Shown: positions 11,371-51,533 of the stretch, piece by piece | Position numbering within the stretch: the first letter of the stretch is position 1 | How the letters are laid out: the number at the start of each line of letters is the position of its first letter | Source of the DNA: Pyxicephalus adspersus | Lineage: Eukaryota > Chordata > Amphibia > Anura > Pyxicephalidae | Assembly: GCF_032062135.1 (NCBI RefSeq) | Contig: NC_092859.1 | Span: forward strand, 153,741,665-153,805,664 | Length of the DNA stretch: 64,000 nucleotides | Direction: 5' to 3' | Notes under the pieces: model-generated | Databases searched by the model: none | What the model saw: only the letters and a program-made list of their open reading frames with translations | What the model was told of the DNA's origin: nothing | Made by a program: the position numbers and the translations under genes

Positions 11371-13151
11371 ACATACGTTAATATAAGCCCTGTAACTTGT
11401 AATTACAACATCTGTATGATCATGATGGTATTCAAGTGGGGAATTATTTCAGCTTAACAGCTATAATAAGAGTTTCATTTGCTTTTCTTTATTGAAACAC
11501 AACAGGTATAAGTGTTCACTATATAAAAATTACAATGTAACCAAACTACAGACTCATTCATTTAGTGGTTAGGTATACATTGCATTATGTTGGCTTTAAA
11601 AGATAAGCACCCCCCCCCCCCTCCCCAAATTCATATTTCAGTTATAGATCTAACGGGGATAGTTCTGTCACTTCTTGTATCTCTTGAGGCCTTTAAATGG
11701 GTCTCTATCGCATTGGTTGCTTTCACTAGAATATACAGTTCATTATAAATGAGACAAGTGAGAATTGAAAGCTCTTGTAATGGTAAGATTGCTCCTCAGG
11801 CCACTCCTCAAACTTTTGGACCAATAGGAAGATGTGGGAGGAAGGCAGGGGCTGGGTTAAGCTCTTGACTCCAGAAGAAAGTCAAGAATTTTTTTAGACT
11901 TTTAGGGCCGGAATCCATACCTGCTGCTCTTTAAGCCACCTTGGTCGGTTTATAATAGGGTCTATTATCCCCAGAAAAAAGTCTTCAATGTTGCCGTAAA
12001 CTAGGGTATGCAATAGTCCTACCAAGTCTCATTATTGATCCCTAATGTGATCGGAGGCCCATGTGATGGGGGTCCCACAGAATCCAATAGAGGGGCTTAG
12101 CTAAGAGCAACTTTTTTAAGGAAAAAAAGCTCTTATAATTTTTCTTTTTTGTTTACTGATTGTTCTGATATGTTCCCATCACTGGCGGTAATTGCTGTTC
12201 ATGCATTTTTTATCAGATGCCTATTGCTTTCCCTGGGTTTATGTGTTTTCATAAAATGTTGTTTTTCTAAAATTACATCAGAATTATGGACAGACTTGGA
12301 GTCTGCTGGCTTTTAGTGTGGCAGATCAGATTTGTGGATTTCAGGCACCAAGAATGTAAAACCTTCCATTGTGTAGACATCCCAGACTGCTGCTGAGTGC
12401 TGCCATCTTGGTTGTGATTTGAGTGGCACCGGCAGACTTAGAGCTGTCACTTCATAGTATTTCCATTCCCTCTTCCTGTGGCAGCTACATATGTATGGAG
12501 ATAAAAGGAGGAGTGGAGGAGCTATTCCAGCACAGACAGGCCCAGAAGAGAAAGTACTTTTATAATCAAGGAAGAACAAGGCTGTTCTAGGGAATTGACT
12601 CTTCCTTAGCAAATCAAAATATTAACTTTCTCAAAGGCACATTGCAATTAAAAAAAATAATTTATAGGCAGGGAAAACGATGCAAGTAAGCTTTGGCTAC
12701 TTTGGCCCTTGCACCTGTATACCCTTATACTTATGGACCTGAGCACTTTCTACGTTTTGACTGTGGCCCTGCTTTTTTGGCATTACATTTGTAATTGTGT
12801 AAATTTATTAAAAGTACTTGGAAAGCAAAGAATGGTTATCCTTTGTTTCTTACCTGTAGAAAAGAAATATAAAGGGCATTCTGTATCAGGGATGTGTCAT
12901 TAGGAATATATAATTACTGCAGATTACTGCATCCCTGGCTCTCATCTTTCAAGTTGTATTCAACTGGACCGGGCTGCAGGTCTTCCTCCAGCTCCAAGTC
13001 CCATAGACAACAACTGTAGACTGAGTGAATCATGTATCATGCTGCTCAAATGTTTGGTTTAGGAGATACAGCAGGCTTTAGTGAGTATAAATTCCTAATG
13101 GTTCACCCCGAATAGTATTCTAAAATGGAGGGGCAAAAGAAATGGACGTAA

Positions 13152-13456
13152 CAGCAGCGTGGCACAGAGGTTAGCACTCTGGCCTTTGCAGCGCTGGGTC
13201 CCAGGTTCAAATTTTGGCCGGGACACTATCTGCATGGAGTTTGCCTGGGGGTACTCCAGTTTCTTCCCACATTCTAAAAACATGCAGTCAGGTTAATTAG
13301 CCTCCCCTCAAATTGACCTTGGACTGTATTATGGACATATGACAATGGTAGGGGCATTAGATTGTGAGCTCCATTGAGGGACAGCTAGTAACATGAATAT
13401 AGACTTTGTACAGCCCTGCCTAATATGTTGGTGTTATATAAATACTGTGTAATAAC
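13152..13456 (+). mobile_element. tRNA-derived SINE
   Basis: This is the same family as at 6728. The head is GTGGCACAGAGGTTAGCACT, the B-box-like element is GGTTCAAATT, and the end is GGTGTTATATAAATACTGTG. It is slightly shorter because of a deletion after GGAGTTTGC. Confidence 0.75.
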
Positions 13457-14754
13457 AGATACACCATAAAAGTTTTGTGAATGTACAGTATCGTTTATGT
13501 TTAAAATCCCCAAGTGGGTAAAATTCTTGCTTTTTCTGAATAATTTACCCAGTTACATGTCTGTTCCCTGCAAATGCCAGCTAACTGCCCAACATGTGCC
13601 CTGGGCCTACCTTTCATCCCAGAGTGCCCAGGACCTCCATGAGTGAATGGCAAGATGGAGAACAGTGGGGATACGGCAAATATCTGGTGATTTCCCCTCT
13701 GTAGAATGATACAGGTAGCACTCCGCTCTGAGAACTTCTGGCTTAAATGTTTTGTTACCTGGCCAAAGCTGGCTGGGGTAGAAGTTGGACAAGCACAATC
13801 CAGGCTTAGGCAGTTGTAATGGAATGAGAATTGTACATTGCAACATTAAAATCTGATTGGTATTCCGATCACTTTCTATTTGACAAAACAATCACAATGG
13901 GAGAATCTTGTACATTGTTTTGGGACATGATCAGTGAGATGCAGAAAGTTTGTTTTTTATGCTAATTGCAACTTTGCCATTTGAAAACTGAGCCATTGCA
14001 ATTCTGCAAGTTGCTTTTGACCAATACATTACTAATCAGAATATTTTTTCGATTGATTGGCTGAGCACAAAACCGGAGGATCTGGTTGCATGCACCATAC
14101 CCATGTCCATGGATTATTCTTCTAATTTATCAGTTAATACCTACTAACTTTTACTTAGACCTGAACAGACCTTTATGATTTACATTTGTCATCATTACAG
14201 CCCTCAATGTTTTTCTGTAGACTCTAAAAGGCAAAGGACTTTACTTCTTTCCTACTTTTCCTTCTATTTTCTTAATTCCTTCTATTTTTTTAATTTTCTT
14301 GTTCAATACACTTTTCAGGTCCCTTATGTTATTACTTTTTTGTATCAAATATTTTCTCTTTGTTGATATAAAAAAATTCAACCATAAATTTGCACACTGA
14401 AAAAATCAGTAAACTTCCATTGCAGCCAATGGGCTGCAGGAACACAGGTGTGTTAAGTTAGGAGCATATCCACTTCATTGGGTTGCCTAAAGGTCCATTC
14501 ACACGCGTGTTGGCGCATAAATGGTCCACATTACAATACGCTGCTTTAGGACATCTTATTTGTTAAAAATGGGCTGCTTAATACTCTGCAAGTCCAAAAT
14601 TCATATCTATACTATTTTTATGGAGTGCATGGCATATGAAAGTGCTGTGGTGCAAAGGTGCATTGGCATGCCTTTAAGAATAAATGACATGACATTGCAC
14701 AAAGCATGGTTCTCCCAGAACCATGTGGTTGGGAATGTGGTAATAAATGGATTA

Positions 14755-15060
14755 ATATTATTACATAGTATTTACAGTATATAGCGCCATCATATTATGC
14801 AGCGCTGTACAAAGTCCATAGTTATGTCACTAGCTCTCCTTCAAAGAAGCTCACAATCTAGTGTCCCTACCGTCTTTAATACAATTTTTGAGGGTGTAGC
14901 TAATTAACTTAATTTCATGTTTTTGGGATGTGGGAGGAAACCCACACAAACACGGGGAGAACCTGCAAACTCCATGCAGATACTGTCCTGGCCAAGATTC
15001 AAACCTGGGACCTAGCGCTGCAAAGGCAAAGTGCTAACTTCTAAGCCACTGTGCTTTCCT
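14755..15060 (-). mobile_element. tRNA-derived SINE, minus strand
   Basis: This is the reverse complement of the 6728 family. It begins with the tail (TATAGCGCCATCATATTATG, then CAGCGCTGTACAAAG) and ends with the head (GTGCTAACTTCTAAGCCACT). A related low-complexity region rich in TGCATTGCAATG words follows to about 15280. Confidence 0.75.
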
Positions 15061-15849
15061 GCAGCTCTTTTATGTAAGAGGTTCTGAACAACCCAAAGCA
15101 CACACAAAAGGCATGCACCATTCTTTTGGCGCATCCCACAGCAATGCACTACAGTGGCTTGTACCACATTGCAATGGTGTGCTTTGGGTAGGTGCATTGA
15201 GTGCTATTGCTTAGCACATTTTTGTGATGAGGTTACACAAATGTAGTCCCTACAGCACATATTTCTAGGTGCATCCTTACAGCCATGGAATCAGTGGCAG
15301 ATGTAGCCAACAGTAGGCCCCTGTGCAGAACTGATTTGGGCCACCCCTGCCTCTATAACCCATGCCAGGCCAATGAACTGCCAGTGCATTTTACCTGCCC
15401 AGATGTCCAATCTGTGGCTGTGCTCAAATGCAGCATAAAAGCATGGGAACAAGTGTTCTTGTGCATGGCAGCATTGCATAGTCTTAAAGAGGAACCCTCC
15501 CACTGTGCATTGCACAGATCTGCCCCTGGCTGTGAAGCACCCTATTGGCTAAGCTGGGCCCGAACCCCCATGTAGCAGCCCATTTTGCACCTTTCTATGT
15601 CCTCTCCTGCTTGCAATGAAGCCATTGTCATGGAGAATCATGTTAAATGATTATTGGAGGTGGTTGAGGTAACATGGAGGGCGAATCAAACATCCATATC
15701 CAAGCGTTTCTCTGCTCACGATGTAACAAAAAACATGAATTTCAGCCTGGAAATTTTACATCAGATTGTTTTTTTGTTCTGCTTATGGTTCTTTGATTCA
15801 TGTTCCTGCAATATGCGTGACAAGAATCATCAGAACCTGGCTTCCCCTT

Positions 15850-16170
15850 TCTGTAAGTGAATTGGCTGCCACTCCGGAGCTGTGACAACGGCGACATCAA
15901 TCAGCGTGAAATCTGTTGGGCTTTGCTGGCACAGTCTGTGCGCCTTTGCTTGGCAGTAATAGGTGTGTCTGCTTGGCAGCAGCTGCACTGATCCTTGTTC
16001 TGCGTGTGTGCGCTGTTGTGTGCATGCTCCTTCTTCTTGTATCCTAGCAACCCCGGAGATGCTGCGCGGGAGGATGTGGGAGTTTAAAGCTGAAGTTTAA
16101 TCTGCTTATGTTTTGCCTTCATCATCAACATGCTAATGAAATGATTCAATAAAATCTTTCTATTTGCTTT
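15850..16170. promoter_or_regulatory. Candidate conserved non-coding element or untranslated first exon/promoter
   Basis: This unique segment has locally raised GC and several CpGs (for example CAACGGCGACATC near 15886 and GATGCTGCGCGGGAGG near 16058). It then has an AT-rich flank with CATGCTAATGAAATGATTCA near 16128. It could be a regulatory element, or a 5' untranslated exon and promoter of add2, whose upstream exons are otherwise missing. I see no decisive donor site, so this remains inference. Confidence 0.25.
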
Positions 16171-16379
16171 ACCCTAATATAGACCCAGTGACAACCTCCA
16201 GTGATTCTCTTTGCAATGCAGGCAAATTGTGGCTGGTGGGGGGAGCTGGCAGGGTGCTGTACCTAGTTTTCTGAAAACAGAAAGATTTGGTAATGCACAC
16301 ATGTAAAGTTGAGGCTTCAGGATTGAAAGAACTGAAATCCAGTGATAAAAGGGGTGGGTTAGGGAAGGTCATCAAGCCC

Positions 16380-16640
16380 TTCCCTCCCCAGCCTGACATT
16401 CCAGTCAGCAGGGTCGGGAATGGCTTGATGATTCCAGAGGTCCAGCCAGGAAATGAGACAGCTCCATCTGATTAGCTGCAGCTGTTAATACACAATGTGA
16501 GATGCTGGCACAGCCAGTTAAATTAGGGCAGTAATTTAATTTCAGGAAGACAAGTGCACGACTAAAGGGAATGCTGGAGGTCAAGGCAGATCACTGCAAA
16601 TGAATTATTTAATTACATATATGTTGGCCAATCAACATAC
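16380..16640. promoter_or_regulatory. Candidate enhancer-like unique segment
   Basis: This is non-repetitive DNA with closely spaced homeodomain- and E-box-type words: CTGATTAGCTGCAGCTGTTA near 16468, AGTAATTTAATTTC near 16531, and AATGAATTATTTAATTACAT near 16599. No protein-coding signal is present. It is listed because the motif density stands out from the surrounding repeats; function is untested. Confidence 0.22.
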
Positions 16641-17081
16641 CCAGAAGAAGACCAGGCATTTTTTAAAACATGTGATTATGATTCCTAAATCCTATTGGCT
16701 CCACAGAAAATCTTTTTTAAAAAATCAGTATCCTTAGCTTGTGTTTCCATATAGTCCAAACCACCTATCCGGTATGCAATGAGCAGCTACGCGTTTCACG
16801 CCAAATAGGCTCTTGTGCAAAGGATAGGTCAAAACACATAAGGGTCTGTTTATAAAGAAGTGAATCTGACATTCACCAAACATTCTCTGGAAGGAAATCA
16901 ATCACTGCCATTGAAAACGCATGGACCTGTAAGATTATCCAATATGTTTGTTGATTGTCACGTCCGTTGTTTTATGGAATTACTCCATAGTCACCTTTTG
17001 AGGGTTTAATGCCTCTGTAACATGGCAGCAGGAAGAAGCACCTTTCCCAAACCAAGTGGAAAATGAAAAACCAGATAAGTA

Positions 17082-17549
17082 CAGGTAGTCCCCAGGGTAA
17101 GGACATCCGACATACGGACAACTCCTAGATACGAACAGGGCTTCCCTGCTCCCTCGTGTGCAGGATGGATGCTTGGAGAAGAAACCTTTTACTAAACACA
17201 TGTGAGGTTGTGGGTGATCTTAAGAGCTGAGCTGTTCTGTAACATCTTGTAACTCTTTAATGACATAGACAAACTCTGCAGTTGTTTCTTTTTGCACATC
17301 AAAGCACAGCTTGCTCCAGAATTAAATGATCGTATACGCTCCATGAAGTTTTTTTTTGCTTTGTTTGTGATTAACTCACAGTGAGGATTTTATACAGTAA
17401 CTGACATCACGCTGTCTAATAAAATGTTGAGACAAAAATCTATCCTAATTGTATTTATTAAAATAATGTACATGTTCCGACTTACAAACAAATTCAACTT
17501 GAGAACAAACCTACAGTCCCTATCTGGTATGTAACCCGGGGACTACCTG
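17082..17549. mobile_element. Tigger-like (Tc1/mariner) MITE with TA flanks
   Basis: The left end is CAGGTAGTCCCCAGGGTAAG and the right end is AACCCGGGGACTACCTG, an inverted pair. Each end is bordered by TA, the target site of the Tc1/mariner superfamily. The length is 468 bp with no transposase. Related copies are at about 45312-45800 and 62882-63268. The end sequence resembles that of mammalian Tigger-derived elements by recall, so the subfamily name is tentative. Confidence 0.65.
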
Positions 17550-18039
17550 TACTTACATATCTATTCATTGCATGACTGTATATGGGATTGATTGTTTGCT
17601 GTCCAGATGACATCTACCTACCAATGAATGATGAATGGAATTGCAGGAATTTGTCTCTGTTACCCTCATAAAGTAGCCAGACATAGCCAACTGCGGGCCC
17701 TTGTGCCAAAGTTACCTCGGTCTCTTCCGGGGGCCCCTCCTGGCTGGGAATGGTCCAGGGTTCTTGTGAAGTGGCACACTTTGCACCTCCTTATGTTTGC
17801 CCCTGCACACAATTTTGATCACTATGAATATTATACTATGATATTCAATCGTAAGGTAATTTTTGTTGTATCCAAGGTGCCAATCACTAAATTAATGTGT
17901 TTACTAATGTTAAAAAAAAAAAGATTCCAGGATGGTTCAGCCCCCATGATGGCCGGTGACACTTTGAGTTTAAGTAGACTTCATTTTATTCTATATAGGT
18001 AATTAAAAAAAAAAAATTGGGGGGGGGGGACAGATGGAC

Positions 18040-18340
18040 CAGTTTAACCCAGTGCAGCATGCACCGCGTTAATTCCCAGGGCTTGTTTGCAGACAGCGCA
18101 TTCAGCAGAGCCGATAACCCGGTGCCAGTAGCTCAATGTTAGATTTATAGCATAATTTTGATGTGCTGAGGCGTGCATTTTAATAGCAATAGGGCCTGTG
18201 CGATTCTGGGACAGCAGACTGGTCTGACAGGCAGTAATCCTCTCCGCAGACCATGGTGATGGAGCTGGGAGGGGGAATTCAGAGGCTTATCAGCATCATT
18301 GTGCTAAGTGCTTGGACCAGAAAGGGCTGAAGTGATGCGA
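18040..18340. promoter_or_regulatory. Candidate conserved non-coding element
   Basis: This is about 300 bp of unique sequence with moderate GC and scattered CpGs. It includes CATGCACCGCGTTAATTCCC near 18058, TTTATAGCATAATTTTGATG near 18144, and GACCATGGTGATGGAGCTGG near 18249. It lies about 2.7 kb upstream of the first coding exon of add2 and carries no repeat signature. Regulatory function is inference. Confidence 0.22.
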
Positions 18341-18811
18341 GGGAAGGTAATGCACTGAGAACAAAGCTAGTACAGCATCGTACAATCTCCTTTACAGCTC
18401 CCAGTAATATTGCTATTGGGAAACGTTGCTATGGTTCCTTTATGGGACACATTGGGCACAGCTTGCCTAGGAAGGATGGGCTGTCCATGAAATGTATTTG
18501 GAGACAGCTTTAGATGAAAAATATCAAAGCCTATGGTCAAAATCCGTATTAAAATCATATCCCCTATCCCTTGTCTTTGCCAGGTACATTACATTTCATA
18601 TTGCAAATTAAAAACTTCCTGTGTGGTCTTCCTGCAAAGGTCACAGTTACATATAAAGATCATGTTTGAGTGTACAATGTTCAAAAAAAACATTTAAAGC
18701 CTAAGTACACTTTTACTAACATCCTCTCTAAATGCAAATTCTGAATAGGACAACTGAAGACTGTAGGAATCATCAGAGGCTGAAATTTTCTCTTCCAAGA
18801 ACTGCGTAGTC

Positions 18812-19178
18812 CAGGGGTAGGCAAACTCCGGCCTTTAGGCCAGATACGGTCTAGCCAGTAGTCCGTTCCGGCCTAATGCCCCCCTGGTCGATACGGCCTA
18901 ATCCCAGCTGGCAGGGGTCGGCAAACTGCATGTGGCTCTTGAGCCTCCTTGTTATGCCTCCCTTCCGTAGTTACCGTGGCCGGCGTTATCACTTCCAGCG
19001 CCGGGGTAAGGGGATATTACCTCTCCTCCGTATGCATTGCAGAGATAAGGATTCCCTTCAGGTGCATTCCTGCTGGGGGGTGGAGCCATCAGCACGGGAC
19101 TCGGGAGAGAGTCCGGCCTAGTGTGCCTTCTTGACCTCCTAAAATGGCCTAGTAGCCAAAAAAGTTTGCTGACCCCTG
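18812..19178. mobile_element. hAT-like MITE with 8-bp target duplication
   Basis: The ends are CAGGGGTAGGCAAACT and AGTTTGCTGACCCCTG, inverted copies of each other with two mismatches. They are flanked by GCGTAGTC (18804-18811) and GCTTAGTC (19179-19186), an 8-bp target duplication with one change, as expected for hAT. A second left-end-like sequence, CAGGGGTCGGCAAACTGCAT, starts at about 18913 inside it, suggesting a nested or duplicated end. There is no transposase. Confidence 0.75.
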
Positions 19179-19439
19179 GCTTAGTCAGTCCCCATAAACT
19201 TCTATTGAGCTTTACCCAACTCAAGGTTTACCAAGCAGATAATATTTTTTCACTAATATTTTCAAACTATGAATGGCATTCTGTATATTTATTGGGTACA
19301 AATTCACATTAATAATCTCTGTTCATGGAAATCTGCTTGCCTTGATGATAGTGTATGTTTGTATTATGCTTCAAAAAAAATTGGAATGTCCTACTTTATC
19401 TTTTTCCCACACTTCCTTCCAGTGCTTATAGTAAATGAT

Positions 19440-20830
19440 GGGAGCAAATGCCAGTCCTCTTCCTAACGTCAACAGGGAATGTGGAACCACATGCCAGTAT
19501 TTCTATCAGCTCTGGCAAGTCATGGTGGAAGCACATGGTGGTCTTTGTCCTCAATGAATCATGAATGGTGGGATCACTTGCTGATGTTCTTCTTAACTTG
19601 GCCAGGAATGTGGAATAGCATGCAAGTTTTTTTCTTAGCTCTCACAAGAAATGGTGAGAGCACATAGCAGTCGTCTTCCTGACACAATACTGAACAGTGG
19701 AGTCATATGCCAGTCCTACTTCCACCTCCAACAAAGGGGAATGGTAACATGTGCCAGTCCTATTTGTCATAGCAATGGTTGGTAGATATGCCAGTCCAAA
19801 AAGCAATGATGATGGCACATACCAGCTCTTAGCTAAGACAGTCTTCTTTCCAGGTTTTAAAGGAAATGGTATAGGTAGATAGATGAAGGTTTTCTTCCCA
19901 GCTTTAACCAGGCATGATGGGAGCAAATGCCAGTCTTTTTTCAACTAATCATTTAATATTGAATATTCTGAGCACTTGCCACTCTTCCTTTTACCCTTCC
20001 TATTGTCACCAAGGAATGGTGGGAGCACATACCAGTCTATTTCCCCAACTCCTATGATCAATAGTTGGATCACTTGCCTATGTTCTTCTTAGTTTAAACA
20101 ATAAATGTGGAATCACAGTCCAACTTTCTTCCGAGTTCTCAAAGGGAATGGTGGGGCACATGCCAGCCTTACTGCCAATTCTAATGTGCATGGCAGGACA
20201 TACCAGTCATATTTGGTCTCTAATAGCAAATGGTGGGGTGCATGCCAGCTTTATTCCTAGCTCTAATAGGAAATGGTGGTAGCACATGGCAGTCTTCTTC
20301 CTAACCCTAAAAATAAATGGTTGGGACACTTACCAGTCTTGTTCTTAGCTCTAAGAGGTAACGTAGAATCAATAACAGTCTTCGGTTCAACTTTAACAGG
20401 AAATGGTACAGATCTTTCTATTTCTGATAGGGAATGGAGGTAGTGTATGCCAATCTTCTTTAATAGTAAACGGTTCGAGGGCATTTCAGTCCTCTTTGCT
20501 GCTCCAATGATGAATGGTTGGAACACATGCCAGTCTTAGTTTCAGCTACAACTGGGAATGTGGAATCCTATGCCAGTCTTCTTCCTGGCTCTCACATGAA
20601 ATGGTGGGATTATATGCCAGTCTTGTGCCTACCACAATAGTGAATGGTGGAGGCACATGCTAATCTTGTTCCTACCTTGATAGTAAATAGTGTGGGCACT
20701 TGCCAGTGTTCATCCCAATTTTGGTAATGAATTAGTGAATAGTGGTAGCGAATGGCACAAGGAATGGTGGGGCTAGTTGTCTACCTAACTCACTTGCCAG
20801 GCTTCTTCATACATCAAACAAAATAGAAAA
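19440..20830. repeat. 44-bp minisatellite array, about 30 degenerate units
   Basis: The repeating words CACATGCCAGTCTTCTTCCT and AGGAATGGTGGGA recur every 43-44 bp. Unit starts can be placed at about 19448, 19491, 19531, 19575, 19619, 19662 and 19706, and the array continues to about 20830. Units are well diverged, so the array is old. It ends about 120 bp before the acceptor of the first add2 coding exon. Several short frames read through it; none is a gene. Confidence 0.8.
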
Positions 20831-20949
20831 GTGTCTGCATATGGAAATGTTATTTTCAGTATCACCACTGTATAGCTAGATCACGACATTCAGTTCACCA
20901 TCGTATTATTTGTCTTGTAAGATCAGCAAATAATAAAGTTTCTTTACAG

Positions 20950-20986
20950 GATTGATGCACGGTGGAAATCGCAGCGACCAACAAAA
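20950..20986 (+). other. add2: add2 5' UTR, 3'-most part
   Basis: The acceptor TTCTTTACAG ends at 20949 and 37 bases precede the ATG at 20987. The upstream untranslated exon or exons are not identified. The start context is ACAAAAATGA, with A at -3. Confidence 0.8.
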
Positions 20987-49786
<28,800 letters not shown>

Positions 49787-50467
49787 TTTCTCTTTGCTTG
49801 AAGACTGATAATGGGGTATAATCCAATCTGCTTCACTTCCTGAGCAATGGCAGTGATGGGACTGATCTGTACTCACGCTGGAGGTCTGAATGGGGTGGGA
49901 GGGGGGCGCTACTTATTCCTAAAGTGGATTTTTCTATCTACGAGATGGGAACAGCCTGCTCCGGTACAGCTCAGTAACTGCACTGACATTTGGGGCCTCC
50001 CTGCTTAGCTCACAAAGAAAAAACAATAACATTTTTATAACTGTCTTACACCATAGTAGGCTTCTTTTCAACATCTACCACAGCATTTTGAGTTTTTGTG
50101 GTTTGTTTCAAGGTTTTATTATTATTATTATTTTTTTTTTTTTTAAAGAGTATTTAAGAGTGAAATGTGTTTACTTTAGTCATGTGACCGTGATAAGGGT
50201 TGCGTAATGGTTGATGAATGCCCGCCATTAATATGACATCATATGCATGGGAGGAGTTAAAGCTTCCCGTGCTGCAGAAATGAGAATAAGACCCTCTGTT
50301 AACAGTGAATCGTCTGGTCTCTATTACACGCTTTATCAATCTTCTTTTCCTATTTGAATGTTATTTTCAATGCATTTTCTAGGATAAATTTTCACATGGG
50401 GTTGTCAGTAATTCTTTTTTTGTTATAGCACTTATGGGCTGGATGTGATGGGATGGATCTCAATATA

Positions 50468-50473
50468 ATTAAA
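50468..50473 (+). terminator. add2: Candidate proximal poly(A) signal ATTAAA
   Basis: ATTAAA lies 682 bases after the stop codon, followed within 40 bases by GT- and T-containing sequence. Mammalian ADD2 uses a proximal site in red cells and a distal one in brain, so a proximal signal is expected. The choice among several weak hexamers (also AATAAA at 52148) is tentative. Confidence 0.3.
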
Positions 50474-50684
50474 CCTGTGTAGTACCCAATCTGGTTAATC
50501 ACTAATAGAAAAGAAGTAGTTCTGTTATGATGTCAGTATAGCATGATACGTAAAAGTGCAAAAAGCAACATACAGTTAGGCCTTGTTGTTCAATTAGGCT
50601 TCAGCTTGTGAATGTTATTCTGAAATATGCAATGTGTACAGCGAGCATTAACTAATCCTTCTGCAAATTTGTTGGAAACTCTTA

Positions 50685-50940
50685 GGCTACGTACCAACGT
50701 CAGATGATTCTCGTTCGATAATTGGCTCAGGGCTGACATCAGATAGGAATCTGGCGTAATGAAAGTGAAGGGGGAGAGCACAGTGGGATGCCGCTCCGTC
50801 GTTCTCCCCCCTTCCCTCTTTATAGAGCAGATTGGTGCTGTATGTACAGCCCTCATTCATCCAACGTGCAGTCGTTTGTCTTTGGAAAAGATTGTGAAAG
50901 ATCCTTTCCAACAACAATTTTTGCACAAATGTACGTAGCC
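50685..50940. mobile_element. Harbinger-like MITE (copy 2) with TTA target duplication
   Basis: The left end is GGCTACGTACCAACG and the right end is TGTACGTAGCC, flanked by TTA on both sides (50682-50684 and 50941-50943). A 3-bp TTA/TAA duplication is typical of PIF/Harbinger. It has no coding capacity. Confidence 0.7.
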
Positions 50941-51391
50941 TTAGGGGCCATTTACACTTTTGCGGTGCATTGACAGACATTATGTGAAAATAGCCCATTT
51001 AAAATAAATGGGCTGCCAATGCACCATAATGTGCTGAAAAAGACACAAGAGAAGGTTTTGGCTTAGTGAATTGTGGTGCCATTCAAAATGAATGCAAAGC
51101 AATACAGCAAACGTTAGTGTATGTGTGTAACTACAACATGAATAATGTGAATGGGCCAGAAAGTACCTTTAGCACTCACCTAACAATATTAAATACAAAT
51201 ACCAACATGACACTGACATTTCACTAAACATTTAGCAAAAACATTACCTTCAAAGCAAGACAATGTAAACTTACCTATTATTATCCTATATTTATAAAGT
51301 GGTAATATATTACTCTTTAAACAACCCATAGCCTTGCCTATTGACCCTGGCACAGTCGTTACCACAGATTCAGTACAATTTTGGGGAAAAG

Positions 51392-51533
51392 CCAATTAGC
51401 CTACCAATACTTTTTTGGGGAATTGGGAAGAAACACAATGCAACCCAGGGAGAACGTACAAACTCCTTGTGAGCAATGTCTTGGACTGCTGCAAAGGCAA
51501 AAGCACTAACCGCTGAGCCACTGTGCCACCCAG
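51392..51533 (-). mobile_element. tRNA-derived SINE, head portion, minus strand
   Basis: It contains CAACCCAGGGAGAACGTACA and ends GCACTAACCGCTGAGCCACT, the head in reverse. The tail is missing. Confidence 0.65.

Larger units (their letters stand above)
1..20949. other. Upstream / 5' intronic region of add2, no coding exon recognised
   Basis: No reading frame on either strand resembles a known protein apart from transposon remnants, and the longest frames are short or repeat-derived. The first coding exon of add2 begins with a splice acceptor at 20948-20949, so at least one untranslated exon and the promoter must lie further upstream, inside this stretch or beyond the window. I could not identify them. 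The stretch is a mosaic of the repeats listed separately and of unique DNA. Unique segments around 400-620, 5690-6230, 15850-16170, 16380-16640 and 18040-18340 carry clustered homeodomain-like and E-box-like words and may be regulatory. Confidence 0.6.

Noticed and set aside
17628..18002. 124-codon plus-strand frame
   Set aside because: It overlaps a dispersed repeat (CATAGCCAACTGCGGGCCC words also seen near 15305 and 27664) and resembles no protein.
19440..20830. CRISPR-like regular spacing
   Set aside because: Units are directly adjacent and degenerate with no unique spacers, and the context is a vertebrate gene. It is a minisatellite.
1..20949. Expected mammalian upstream neighbour FIGLA
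   Set aside because: No bHLH-coding exon was found on either strand in this stretch, so I do not claim it.
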